DNA of 64,000 nt from Chrysemys picta bellii. Its lineage: Eukaryota > Chordata > Testudines > Emydidae. The notes beneath the pieces are model-generated. The model was given only the letters and a program-made list of their open reading frames with translations, was not told the DNA's origin and ran no database searches. Made by a program: the position numbers and the translations under genes. Location: assembly GCF_011386835.1 (NCBI RefSeq), contig NC_088797.1:60909587-60973586 (forward strand), written 5' to 3'. Shown here piece after piece: positions 1 through 20,763 of this stretch (position 1 is the stretch's first letter; each line of letters begins with the position of its first letter).

Positions 1-3920
<3,920 letters not shown>

Positions 3921-4498
3921 TAGTCTTTCTTTGACATAGCTTTTATTTTTGTTTGGCACACCACATTTTACATGTTAATGTTTTTCAAGCTGTAGAAACT
4001 TTTTTAAAGTAACACTGTGACCAAAATGTATAATATAGTTACACCCAATAGTTCATATTTAATAAAACCTATTAGAAATGTTTACATTTAATCTAAAAAA
4101 GAAATTGGGGGTCTTGTTTGTTTAAAAAGATAAATAATCTACTTTGGACAGTGGTTTGTTTCACCTGCAAAAAGTGAGAAATGCCCTTTCCCCATATGTA
4201 CTATCTACCTTGATCTATAGAATATCCTGGGTTGAGAGGTCATCGCTGGGCCTATTGGTAACTAATGTGAAAACAAATACTTCTAAAGTGACATAAGGAA
4301 GGAAAAGGCTACATTGGAATATATTTGCTACTTTTTGAAAGAGACACTCCAAAGAGGGATGTGCAAGCTGAGCCCACTCACTACTGGCATGAATTTGTTT
4401 TTATTTTAAAATGTGCCAGTTCTGATAAATTACCTTCCTCTTTAGTTGGTTTATTATTTACAAGCCCAGGAACAAAAACTAGTCACCTGACGTTATGA

Positions 4499-4780
4499 AG
4501 GCTACTGCTACACTAAAGAGCTTACAGTGGCACAACTGCACCGATACAGCTGTGCCACTGGAAGCTCTCTCTTGTAGCCGCTGTAAGCCAATGGGAGAGA
4601 GCTCGTCTGTTGGCTTAACTACTTCAGTCCTTGCGAGCGGCGGTAGCTATGTTGGCCACATAGTGCTGTCCACATTGACACTTACGTTGGTGTAACTTAT
4701 GTTGTTCAGGGGCGATGGTTTATTCAAACCCCTGAGTGGCAGAAGTTGTGCCAACATAAGTTGTAGTGTAGACATAGCCT
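4499..4780. mobile_element. Non-autonomous DNA transposon (MITE-like)
   Basis: About 280 bp with imperfect terminal inverted repeats. The left end reads AGGCTACTGCTACACTA and the right end, read on the other strand, AGGCTATGTCTACACTAC. The interior has further palindromes, such as CAGTGGCACAACTG paired with CAGCTGTGCCACTG. There is no coding capacity. The GTCTACACTAC terminus recurs in other elements of this window. No clean target-site duplication is visible, so the boundaries are good to a few bases and the superfamily is open. Confidence 0.7.
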
Positions 4781-5287
4781 AAGACAATGATGAAAAAGTT
4801 ACTCCAGGTGAATGAGTGAATAGTTTTTTGGTGAGGCTGGGGCTATGTTTTCCTCCTAAGACTGTTAGTTTGTATTAGTGTGTATGTTCCTCCAAAATGC
4901 TGTATAAAGGGCTAGGTAAAAGCTATGCATTATTATTTAGAAACCCAATGCTGAGTGAAGCAAGCAAGGGATGAAGGGTTTTTTTCACTCTGAATTTACC
5001 TAGCTGATCAGGCTAGCTCAGGCACTTATTTCCTTTTTTCTGGGGCTTTAAAGTGGCTAATTAGAGAAGAAAAAGGACAAGCAAACCTTTTTTTAAAACA
5101 AACAGAACTTTTCCCTGAGAGAGAAGCATTCTTTAAAAGCAGCATCACACCCTTTGCGTTATTATGGCCTGTTGCCTCATACATAATTGTACAATTATGT
5201 AAGTTCCAATCTGGCAGCAGATTTCCTTTTTAAAAAATAATTAAGGCTTGTCTTTTGGGGGGCTAATAGTATTACCAGCCTATTGAC

Positions 5288-5810
5288 TAGGGTTACCATA
5301 CGTCCGGATTTTCCTGGACATGTCCGGCTTTTTGGGCCTCAAATCCCCATCCGGGAGGAAATCCCAAAAAGCCAGACATGTCCGGGAAAATAGGGAGGGA
5401 GGGCCCGGCGGTGCGGGGCCAGGCCAGGGCCAGGGGTGCTTGGCCGGGGGCCAGGGCCCGAGCCGGGCAGGAGACGCCGGGGCCAGAGCCTCTTGGCCTG
5501 GGCCAGCCGGCCGCCAGAGGGAGCCACTCGGCCAGGGGGCCCGGACTGGGCCGCGTCACGCCCCAGCCCCAACCCCAGCTTACCTGCTGCCTCCCTGTTT
5601 CAGGCTTCCCGTGAACATTTGATTCGTGGGAAGCAGGGGAGGGGGAGGAGCAGGGAGCGGAGCTTCAGGGGAGGGGGCAGAGTTGGGGCGGGGACTTTGG
5701 GGAAGGGGAGGAGTTGGGGCGGGGCTGGGGGCAGGGAAGGGGCGGAGTTGGGGCAGGGGCAGGGCCCGTGGGGTGTCCTCCTTTTTTAAAATTAAAATAT
5801 GGTAACCCTA
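5288..5810. mobile_element. hAT-like non-autonomous transposon with intact TSD
   Basis: The 13-bp ends are perfect inverted repeats: TAGGGTTACCATA on the left and TATGGTAACCCTA on the right. They are flanked by an identical 8-bp direct repeat CTATTGAC (5280-5287 and 5811-5818), the target duplication length of the hAT superfamily. The 523-bp interior is GC- and CpG-rich against an AT-rich intron. It also holds an inner inverted repeat around GGACATGTCCGG (5315-5390). The overlapping open frames in it are low-complexity Gly/Pro/Arg and not genes. Perfect ends and TSD suggest a fairly recent insertion. Confidence 0.9.
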
Positions 5811-8147
5811 CTATTGACAGGAATTACCTTCTAACATACTCTGGAATGGAGCAAATGTATTGGTTAGTACAGATGTCTTATACAAGAATTAGTACACTTT
5901 AAAATTTCAATGGCAGATTCCCTGGTGCACCAAAGCAGTCAGAACACACTGGCCAATTAAAAAGTGGAAGTTTTTTGGGCAAATTAAGGTCCAGATTTAC
6001 CATTGCACGTTGGCTGATCAAAAAGAGCTGTAAAAGATTTAAGGTTGATAGTATGTATCTTTAATAGAAATATCACATGGTAGCATTCTCTTTGGGTTTC
6101 TTGTTTAGTATTTTTGTATGAAATCTTCAATTTTTTTTTTTTTTTATTAGAAAAGTTCCAGACAAAAAACCGTTAAAATGGAGTTACGGTTAAACATGTG
6201 TGTCAGTAATTTAAGGATAAAAAACTTTACAGGGATCATCTGAAACCAAGTATTACAAACCCAGGAAATTCAAACATTCCTGTAATATTTTTACCCTATA
6301 TTACCAATATGTAATATCAACTTTACATCCACTTTAACCATTTTTTTTCTTGGAATTTTAATTAGGAGTAAGTGCTTCCCATGTAGGGATTTTAGACAAC
6401 AGACACTTTATCACAATTAGAAGAATAGGAAAAGTTATATGAAAATGTCTCATCGAGATCATTTTTGACCCAAGATCTTTTATTTCAAACTTCCTGAGAC
6501 CATCTCTTAGACTTAAGGCTTGGTTACATTTTAGCTTCACGAAATCTTTGTAAAGAAACCTTTGTAATTGACAGTGTTCTTCAGAGCAAACTTCTGGAAA
6601 TTTTGAAGGGTGAGCAAAGAAGTTGTTTCTAACATTCACTCATTTGAGCCTGTTACAATCCCTGGCATTTGATGCTGAAGAGAAATACTTGATGTTCATA
6701 TACGGTTGCTATTTCCTTACTCTCCACACAATTCACTTTTATCATTTTGAGCCAGACTATCTCCAGTAGGTTTTGGGTGCATTTCTCTTCATGAGAGCAG
6801 AGGGTTGCTTTGCAGGTGAAACAACCAACATTCAGAATCTTCATTAAACTGTCAAGAACAAAATTTTACTTTTTTTTTTTTTTAGTTTTGTGCCAAAAAT
6901 GCATTGTTCTTAAATACCTGAAAACAGTTTATAAAGACAATATTAATACCAATCTTCAAATGTAGTGGCGACTTATGTGCCACAACTCATGTAATTATGA
7001 TCTGGGATTTAAAAGCAACAAACATTTTTAAAATGAACCAGGCCCTTAATTTTAACACCTAATCTGTAGAGTTGAGATTGTAATCAGGAGATTGATTTAG
7101 GTAATATTTTAGAGGAACTCTTAAACATCGGGAAAGGGAACCTACTCTGTAGTTTGTTTAACTCAGTACTATTACACATGCTTTTATTATGCAAGTGTTC
7201 TCACTTAAAACCCATTCTTTTCTACTTTAGTGAAATTCTAAGCTAGTGTCTGACAAGGAGCTAATAGTAGTAAAAATTCATCACTCTGATTTCAAGAAAA
7301 CTCTTGCATAAAAATCAGCAACAGTAGCAAAGAAAATTGGCATACCTGTAAAAAGTAAACGTACTTCAGTGGGGATGTCTTCCACGGTTGAGTTTTTTTG
7401 AGAGAAAGTGAGAGGTAGGGCAGAAAGTCTAAGTACTTTTTATATACAAACTCGTATTATTATGAGTGTTCGTTTCTTTTGTATCAGACAACATTATGTT
7501 CTGACGTTGCTGTAGAAGTATTTTTAAATCAATTATTTCTAGTCTAACTACTTCCAGGAACATACTAATCTTGTTAACTGATCCTCTAAAATGCTAAATG
7601 ATCTTTTACTGCTTGTATTCCCTTTTTGTTTAAAGGGAGAGAGGACTGCACAGTAAAGCACTTTTCAGGAAATACCTGGCAAAAGTTTCTTCTGTTCCTC
7701 CTTAATCAAATTTAGCCAGTAACCCATAAATTCTGCTCTAAAAGTGTGCACTACTGAAACACGCTTCCTTCTTTCAAATGACAATTTGGTTTGCTAGCTT
7801 TAAAATGACTGACTTTTGCAAGCACTATGAAACATTTAAACAAATATACTTATCTTTGCTATTCCAAGCAAATCTATTTGTGGAAATAATTACATGTTGT
7901 TATTCCAAGCTAAAGAACTTCAAGATGGGCTTTAAACTGTCTGATATGTGTGCATCTCTCTCACTTTAGACAGTATTTTAAGCAAAAGGCTATTCTTCTG
8001 ACTTTTCTTTGAGCCAGATGAAAAGATAATCCTTAAAGATACTCTGTGTTAAAATAGTTTCACTGCTTAATACCACGATGATTTCTTTCCTTCCTGTGCT
8101 GTCTGCAGTTGATAGGATGCAGTCATGTTATGCTTCTTTAATTTTAA

Positions 8148-8303
<156 letters not shown>

Positions 8304-8585
8304 TGATTAACGTTCTAATGTTCTCTCATGAAAATGCATATGGGTCAATTTTTTTCTTAAATGGACATGAATTTTTTTTGTGATACATTTCAAAAATTGT
8401 TGAGGTAAGAACTTCAGTTATACTCAGGCTGCATCTAGCAGTAGGACATAGTCTCTGCTGGTACTGTAGTTAGCACACATTCACACTCACTCATTTCCAT
8501 TGTACACTGCTTTTTTATAATTACTTCACGTGTGTGGATTATTTTTTAATTTTATTTTATTTTGATAACTACCTTTTTATGTTAA

Positions 8586-11083
<2,498 letters not shown>

Positions 11084-12002
11084 TGAATGAAAGTTTAAAT
11101 TTTGTCCATTGTCAGATGAATCTTTTAAAAAGTTAAACTTTAAAATGTTGTTGCCAAGGGATGGGATGTATGTGCTGGGGTTACTTCTATCTCCTTTTCC
11201 TGTTTTCTCCGGAGCTACTGTTGCATATTCTTGTAGTAGCTTCTTTGTTACCCAGAAACAGATATTTTCCTTTACAGCTGACACTAAAACTGCTTAGAGA
11301 GGGGTGTGGATGTTGGAGGAAATGTGGGGTGGAGGGAAAAGGCAAAAAAGAAAGCTATTGTTGTAAGCTATGTAGCCAGAATTCTTTTCTCTTTAGAGAT
11401 CAAGTAATTTACATCCCTTTTTTTGTATCCTGTCTACCCATGCCTTTGGCTCTTTTATCTCTTCATTCTAGAAATAAGAATTTCTTGGTGCTAGAAGTCA
11501 GCTGCTACTTAGCACAGTAGACTTGAGGCTCAAAGGAGAATGGAAGGTGCTCACTCTTATAGCCCCTGCCTGTCCACAGGACAGCCTAGGTTGTATCTCA
11601 AATGCGGATTTTTCATTTCCACTATCAGCCAAAGAAGGGACTGACCAGCACTATGACCATAGCCCATTTAGGGGTAAGAGGATTCTTGGGAAGAAGAAAG
11701 GAGACATTGAAATGCTCAGAACTCCCATCTTTGCCTCTGGGTTTACACATGGAGAATGGTTTCTTGTACCATTTATTTATGCAGTGAGGTAATTTTGAAA
11801 CAATGGAAGCTCCACATTGTAAAAACACTTGCAGTGATAGAGGCTCTTACACTGAATTAACTGAATTTTAGTATGGCTTCCCTGATATGGCTAGCTCTGC
11901 TTTCTACAAGATTTTACTTGTATTTACTTTCTCTAAATATCCTGGCCTAAATAAAGAGTACATTTTAAATTATGAGAGTAGTTAACCATTGAACAATTTA
12001 CC

Positions 12003-12175
12003 AAGGGCATTGGTGGATTCTTCCTCACTGACCATTCTTAAATCAAGATTGGATGTTTTTCTAAAAGATCTGCTCTAGGAATTATTTGGGGGAAGTTCTC
12101 TGGCTTGTGTTATACAGGCGATCAGACTAGAAGATCATAATGGTCCCTTCTTGCCTTAAAATCTATGAAACCTAG
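12003..12175 (+). mobile_element. CR1 LINE 3' tail fragment (sense)
   Basis: Matches the remembered turtle CR1 3' end. TCAAGATTGGATGTTTTTCT is followed by AGACTAGAAGATCATAATGG, then TCCCTTCTTGCC and AAATCTATGAAA. This is the 3' untranslated tail only, with no reverse-transcriptase coding. It has several substitutions and is probably old. Confidence 0.75.
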
Positions 12176-12218
12176 ACACTATATATTGAAAAGATATAAT
12201 CTAGCGTGTCCATCTCCT

Positions 12219-13030
12219 AACCCCAACACTTCCTAGCTACTACGAGACTTTCTCATACATTATTTTATCCTGTTGAGTTGTGAGTAACTCAAGTGATATG
12301 GATACCACCCATTATTTTGAGAGACTGTTCCATAGTTCAGTTCCAGAGTCAGTCAGAAATATTTCCCCCTATTGTCTAGACATTTTTCACACTTTTACTC
12401 CTAGTTCTACCTCTGTGGACAACCCTAAATGATTATTTCCCTCTTTAGTATTTACACACTTCAAACTCTTGTAAACTGTTTTTCGGATTCCCTGCCTTTT
12501 AATGTCATGGACCAGTACAACTAAATTCAGTTATCCCCTTAATCCCCTTAATTAAATTTGTTTAGCTTCTCTGTGAATTCTTACTAATTCTGTTTCTTTC
12601 CAACATTGAGATGCCTAAATACAGCATTCACCTGTAGTTGTAGTTTTGCTGGTGGAATACAGTATAAGGGGTGACTTGCATCCCAGGTTCATTTCATGAT
12701 GACTCTGTGTGTTGCATCCAAAATTTCATTGACCTTTTTAGGTGAGTTTGCCACAATATTACACTGCAAATTCGTGCCCAATTGCTTTCCTAGTATATCC
12801 AGCTTGTTAAAATGATAGGGATATTTTTTCCTAGCTGTACTAGCCCTGTACACTTCCCCTTGTTTAATCACATTTTATTTCCTGTCCATTTGTTTAGCTC
12901 CTCAAGGTTTGTTTCTCTGACCTGGTTGGAATTTGCTCTGCCTCACCACCCAATTAGTCTGCTTTTTCACCACCTCCTCCAGATGATCAATAAAGATGTT
13001 AAATAAAATTGGATCCAGCACTGATAATTT
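12219..13030 (-). mobile_element. Diverged CR1-type LINE fragment (antisense)
   Basis: The segment reads as the reverse complement of CR1 ORF2 3' sequence. The best anchor is GATCAATAAAGATGTTAAAT with AAAATTGGATCCAGCACTGA (about 12984-13024). This corresponds to the antisense of the N-[IL]F-I-N-D-L region downstream of the [10 protein letters not shown] motif in intact copies. Many substitutions and no open frame mark it as much older than the CR1 at 20764-21793. The lower boundary is uncertain. Confidence 0.55.
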
Positions 13031-13031
13031 G

Positions 13032-13321
13032 ACTGTATGGTGGGAGACTTCTCTCTCAGTACACTGGTCGGTCTCGCCTACTTGCTTAGGGTCTAAATGA
13101 TCGCCATATTTGGGGTCAGAAAGGAATTTTCCCCCAGGTCAGATTGGCAGAGATGCAGGGGGAGGGAGGTTCACATTTCTCTGCAACATGGGACATGGGT
13201 CATTTGCTGGTATGAACTAGAAGCCTTTAAATCATGATGTGAGGACTTCAGTAGCACAGCAAGAGGTTATGGGCCTATTGCAGGGGTGGGTAGGAGAGGT
13301 TATGCGGCTGCAATGTGTAGG
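13032..13321 (+). mobile_element. CR1 3' region (sense), interrupted; resumes at 14257-14308
   Basis: Contains the turtle CR1 tail motifs TTAGGGTCTAAATGATCGCC and GGTCAGAAAGGAATTTTCCC and then GCAATGTGTAGGAGGTC. The copy breaks at 13326 and continues at 14257 with AAACTAGATGATCATGATGG and CTCTATGAATCTATC. Removing the LTR between the two parts, together with one copy of the AGGTC target duplication, restores the ordinary CR1 tail. This therefore is one CR1 fragment split by a later insertion. Confidence 0.8.
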
Positions 13322-13326
13322 AGGTC

Positions 13327-14251
13327 TGTGATTGGGGGGCGGGGGAGAGCTCTTTTTTATGGACACACAACCAGCTGCAAAATCCCTCTTGATAGCTGTT
13401 CTCTGCTTGCTTTACCTATAAAGGGTTAAAAAAAGTCCCCCGGGTAAAGAAAAGGGAGTGGGTACCTGACCAAAAGAGCCAATGGGAAGGCTAGAACTTT
13501 TTGAAATTGGGAAGGAAGCTTTCTCTTTGTATCTGTGGTTGTTCTCCGGAGATGGGGAACATAGCAAGGTCAGGGCTATGACTATGCTATAAGCAGCTTT
13601 AAGCCAGGTATGAGAAATCATCAGATTCTACCTAGAATTACTGATTTGAAACCCCCCAAATATGTAAGTAAATTAGGAATGTTTAGAAAGACACGATTCG
13701 GTTTATTTCTGTTTATTTTTTGAGGCTTGTGGACTTCTCTGTGCTAACCCCAGATGCTTTTGTTGGCTTGTAACCTTTAGCTGAACCCCCAAGAAAGCTA
13801 TTTTGGGTGCTTAATTTTGGAATTGCTCTTTTAAAATCTAGCAAAAGCCCAAGTTCCAGATGTATTTTCTTCCTTTTTGTTTTTAATAAAATTTACCCTT
13901 TTTAAGAACAGGATTGGATTTTTGGTGTCCTAAATGATTTGTGCATGTTGTTTGATTAGCCGGTAGCACAGCTAATTTCCTTGTTTTTTTTCTCAGCTCT
14001 TCCCTGGCAGGGGGGGGGGGGTGAAAGGGCTTGAGGGTACCCCACAGGGAGGAATTCCCAAGTATGCCTTCCTGGGTCCAAGGGGTTTTTTTGCATTTGG
14101 GTGGTGTCAGCATTTACCAAGCCAAGTCAGAGAGAAGCTGTAACCTTGGGAGTTTAATACAAGCCTGGAGTGCCCAGTATTAATTTTTAGAATCCTTGCA
14201 GGCCCCCACCTTCTGCACTCGAAGTGCCAGAGTGGGGATTCAGCCTTGACA
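13327..14251 (+). mobile_element. Solo LTR of an endogenous retrovirus-like element
   Basis: A 925-bp unit starting TGTGATTG and ending CCTTGACA (TG...CA) is flanked by the identical 5-bp repeat AGGTC (13322-13326 and 14252-14256). It has a TATAAA at 13417-13422, about 90 bp in, and a poly(A) signal AATAAA at 13885-13890. Both fit a plus-strand LTR. No internal gag, pol or env sequence lies next to it, so it is a solo LTR left by recombination between the two LTRs. It lies in the sense direction of MAPK8 transcription. Related sequence is familiar to me from other turtle genomes, but the family name is not certain. Confidence 0.85.
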
Positions 14252-14939
14252 AGGTCAAACTAGATGATCATGATGGTCCCTTCTGACCTTAAACTCTATG
14301 AATCTATCAACCTTTTTTCATATTTAGTCCAATTTTCACTCCACGTCACAATGCTCATTAGCAAGCCAGTTTGAATCCAGTCTACAGTTCGGTTGCTCTG
14401 AATTCACTCATCCTGTATCTGATGACAGATTTATTTGGGGAGAGGGGCAGGAGGCAATCCTTCATATTAAGGAATAGTTTCTTATCAGATTCTAGTTACC
14501 AGGTTTCTCTTTTTTCCTTTGTTTGATGTTCTCTATCACCTGGATGTTTTTTTAGTCCTCTGGTAGCCGTCCAGCTTCTGATATTTTTCCCAGAAATTAC
14601 CATTCTAATAAATCCATTTAGTCACTGGTGATACATATATCAATAAAACTTATCAGACATGAAAACGTGTCCAGTTCTCATGTTGCCTTCTTTGCATGGA
14701 CAATGACCAGGTACTGATTACTCTTCCATGTGAGATTTTGTTCTTGTTACATGTGATGCAAATTCAAAAACTCTCTCACCAGTTTTTCTCATTACTTTGA
14801 CTTTGCTTTTTAATGTAGTATCAGCTTTGCTAAATCCTGAATTCTGTGCAGACCTTAAAACTGTAATTTGTCTGCTCTCTGCTAAGCCTTTTAAGTGTAT
14901 CTGTTCATAACATTTAAAACATTAAATTAATGGAGATGT

Positions 14940-16475
<1,536 letters not shown>

Positions 16476-19400
16476 TAAAGGATATTGTGTTACCGGAGTT
16501 CTGTTAAGAAGTTGGAATGACTAGCAGCTTCAATGTCCTTCACAGCTCAGAAACTTGCATATCATTTAAGTATATGGTAAGGTTAGATTATTAATGATTA
16601 GATGATTCTTCTGAATTCATACATTAAGTGACTTGCACATAACATGCTTCCAATTCTAATTAAGTTTAGTTAATGAGCCTTCTTAAAGGCACAATTATGG
16701 TATGGTAGTTCTCTTCCATGGCAGAGATCAGGTTCATACAGACATCAGGTAAGATGGTTGGGTCTCTGGCCAGTAAAGCTTGTCCTGCTCCAGGAGATAA
16801 GGAACATGTTTTCACCCTTGGCACTTCTCTATCCTAGGAAAATTACTTGTTGCTGATAATAGTGTCAGCTGTGTGTGAAGCTGACCTGGCATTGACCTGG
16901 CATTTAACTGCAAGTGTAGCCAAGGACAAGATCATGTTCGGCACTGTTTCTGGAAGTGTGATTGAGGGATAGAGCCATGGCTTCGGGAATAATTTTATTC
17001 CTTAATTATGCACCCTGAAATGGTCTGGTTACACTTGGGCTATATCTGTACTAGGGAAACCACACCTCCTTCGAGTAGATGCAGCTGAGTATTCCACTTT
17101 GCTGTGTGTGCACACAGCACACCAAAGCCCAAGAAATTTGCCTACCAGTACCCGTAGAAGGGCAGTATTCACACTTCGTGGCCATAGCCCTTCCCCTGGC
17201 TACATGAGGGAGTGCCGCCCTGACCCTCCCTCAGTTCCTTCTTACCACCTGTGGCTGGAGTGGGAGCTTTGTGTGGTCTTAACCTCAACCCTTCAGCTAG
17301 TTTAGTTTTTTCTTCTAATATGTACTGTAAGTAGTACCCTTAGCATTAGCTTAGTGTTAGTTGTATTAGTTTAGTTTCCTCAGTGATACTCTTACAGGGG
17401 TTAAATGTCCTTCATGTGGGAAAGTTATCCCCACCAGGAATCCCTACATGTGGTACTTGCTGTCTCAGCGAGGCCCGTGTTAGAGTGTTGTGTAATCTGC
17501 AGATTGTTCAAGAAATAGACTCAAGTGGCTCGGGACCTTTGCCTAAAGCATCACCTGCTTGAACAAGCCATGCGGCCTGCTTCAGAACCAAGGCCCTTAT
17601 CAGGTCAGAGATCACCCTCCGGTTCCAAGAGTGAAGTTTCGTGTTCTGGAGCAGGCGCCACTCTGAAGAACCAGAGGAGCCATTCCCCATCATCTGCGTG
17701 GAGACAAAGGTCACATAAGACCGATTGAGACTGCTCCAGGTCTTGGAGAACCTTTTCCATCTCCCCCAGGAAAAGTGTGGACTGGCACAGAGTTGGTGCC
17801 AGTGTGCAGGATGGCGTGGGTACCTCTAACCCTTCCCTGGTACTGAGTAGGGAGGTTAGAAACCCTGTACTATTGACTTGGGTTTTGGCCTCTGCCGCAT
17901 GTCTTCTGCTTTTCCTTTGTTCCAGGACTTTGTCATCTATAACCCTGTCGACTGAACAAGCCGCTGGACCTTGGATCAGTTGGCACCAGGCTCCAGTGTT
18001 CCCCTTTCACAGTTGTGGAAGAAGAGCCGGTACTGGGAATCTCCTCGGCACCTTTGCAGTCAGCACTGCAAATGTTACGATGGCAGCTTTCGCTGCCCTT
18101 GAAATTGGTACTGTCAAGCACTCCAGTACCGCTGCTGACTTTGGGATTGACGCCACTTCCGGCACCAGCATGCTCAGGACCAATGGTACTGCTTCGTTCT
18201 GGATGACGGACAAGTCAGACTGGTTACTCGCTGCCTCTTATCTCGCTCTGCTCTCATTCCAGTGATCCTGAGGCTCCTCGGCATCCAAGTCAGGGTCGTT
18301 ATCCCCCCCACACACACACACTGTCCATCGCTTGACCAGCATCGGGGGCCTTAGATGGAGTACTGGGATTGGCGCTTGTCTCGTGGCTGGCCCGGCGCCG
18401 ATTGGCCACCAATGCCTTATCCATGCCATTGGAATCCGTGGGGTGTTCCTTGGTCACGGAGGTCCCACTCTTTGCCTCAGTCAAAGACGAGATCACCAGC
18501 CATGTCTGTGGTGGTGACCATCGATCTGCCACCAGCCCAGGCACCAGCACTCCTCCTCCCTGCGGAGCCTCCAGAGTCATCCCATCCAGATCCATCACCC
18601 CTGGAACAGGATCTGGCTTTAGCCCAGTTAAAGGCCTCATCTTTGTCTCTGGACGATTCTGTGCTGCCTGGTTCATTCCTCTTTTGGTACTGGAGGATTT
18701 TAAGGTATACTGATACCTTTTGCAACCTGTAGCTGCTTCTCTCAGTATCCAAGTGGAGTTCTTGCAAGCGAACAGCCACAAATTAGTGGATAGCCTGCAG
18801 CCGTCTGCCCCTGGAAGTGTCTCCCTCCCTATCAATGATGTGCTCCTTGAATCTGCTATGGCCTTCTGGAGCACGCCGGCTTCGGTACCACCTGCAGCTA
18901 AGCGCTTGGAAAAGTGCTATTTTGTTCTTGTGCAGGGATCTGAGGGGTTTTACTCCCGGCCAGCACCAAATTCTCTAGTTGTAGCTGCAGTGAACAACAG
19001 AGCCACACAAGGATAGGGGCTCTAAACGATTGGGCAGGGAGGTTTACACCTCCTTTTCCTTACAGATGCGAATTCCTAACCAGCATCCAGAGAATGTTTG
19101 GCAAAGTGTTCCCTTTGTCCAGCCCTCGCCAACCAGGTCAGTTGTTACTGACATCTCCCAGATGGGTTGCGGGACTCACAGGGGCTGTGGCCAGAGGAGG
19201 AGGCCTCAGTCCATATCAATGTGCTGGAGCTTTGGGCCATCTACAATGCATGTCGCACTTTTCAGGATTGTATCAGAGACTCAGTGGCTCACATGCTTAC
19301 TGACAATACCGTCACAATGTGTTATGTGAACAAACAAGGGGGAGCACTCTCCAGGTTGCTCTGCCTACAGGCAATTGGGCTATGGCAGTTCTGCATTGAG

Positions 19401-20763
19401 GAAAACATTACCCTGATAGCCATTCACTCACCCGGAGTTCAGAATCATCTTGCGGATCCATCTCAGTAGGTATTTTTTCCCTATGTCACTAGTGGTCCCT
19501 GAAGACCATGTCCTCTGGGTCACCTTCGGAGCTTGTGGTATCCTACAATTGACTTGTTTGCGCCACAGGACAACAGGAAATGTCATCTGTTCTGTTCCTG
19601 AGGGGCCCTCAGTCCAGGCTCCCTGTCCCACGCTTTCCACCTCAGCTGGCAGTTAGCTCTCCTGTACACCTTTCTCCCAATCCCAGTCATCCCTCAGGTC
19701 ATCCTCAAGCTCAAGGTCATTCTCGTTGCCCTGGCGTGGCCGAGGCAGTGCTGGTTCTCCGACCTTCTCACACTGTCTATTCAGCCTTCCATACCGCTTC
19801 CTCCCCATCCCAACTTACTCACTTAGAACCATGGCTGCACCTTGCATCCTGCGCTCAGTTCCCTGCATCTAACCAAGCGGAAACAATTTTTGGTGTGGTC
19901 ATTAGCCCACAGAATCCAGCCAATGCTGTCCTCTATCCAGGACATTCTGGAGTACCTGCTGCACCTTCAGGCATTGGGGCTTGTGTTTAGTTCATTGAGA
20001 GTGCATCTGGCAGCAATATCAGTATTTCATCCACCACCACCACCACCCCGCTCAGGGAAGATCAGTCTTCTCCAGTGCCATGGTAGCAAGATTCTTACAA
20101 AGGCCCCTTCATCTACATCCTCTATTCCTAGAACCAGTCCCTCTGTGGGACCTTAACGCCATCCTAGCAGCCTTAATGAGACCTCCGTTCAAACCTCCTG
20201 TTCCACTTTTGTGTCAGAAAACTGCATTCCTGGTAGCGATAACATCTGTAAGGAGAGTGTTGAGACTTGAAGGCTCTGATGGCAGAGTCTCCTTATATAC
20301 AATTCTCCAAAGATGAAGTGACTGTATGACTACATCCTAAGTTTTAGTGTACAATGGTTTCTCAATTTCATTTGAAGCAGGTGGTATACTTACCTGTTTT
20401 CTTTCCGAAGCTGCGTTCATCTCCGGAGGAGATGTGTCTCCATACGTTAGCTTTTTATCTGGACAGGATTAACCGTTTCATGCTTCCCCTTGTCTGTTTG
20501 TGTCATATGCAGACCACATGAAGGGTCAAGCGGTTTCTTCACAGACAATGGATAACATCCTGCACATGAAATAGCTTTGGCTCGCCCCCTGAGCGGGAGC
20601 GAGCTCATTCTACGAGCGTGCAAGCAACATCCATTGCATTCCTCAGTGACGTTTCCATATTGGATATTTGCAAGGCTGCTGCGTGGTCATTGATGTATAT
20701 GTGCATGAAGCATTATGCCATAACCACATCTTCCAGCCCAGGGTGGATGCAAGCTTTGGTAGA

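Noticed and set aside
5293..5902. Cluster of overlapping 60-117-codon open frames on both strands
   Set aside because: They lie inside the GC-rich hAT-like element and encode low-complexity Gly/Pro/Arg strings. High GC removes stop codons by chance.
17777..18874. Open frames of 100-191 codons on both strands
   Set aside because: They fall in the gag-like part of the decayed DIRS element, overlap one another in several frames and carry no host-gene signature.
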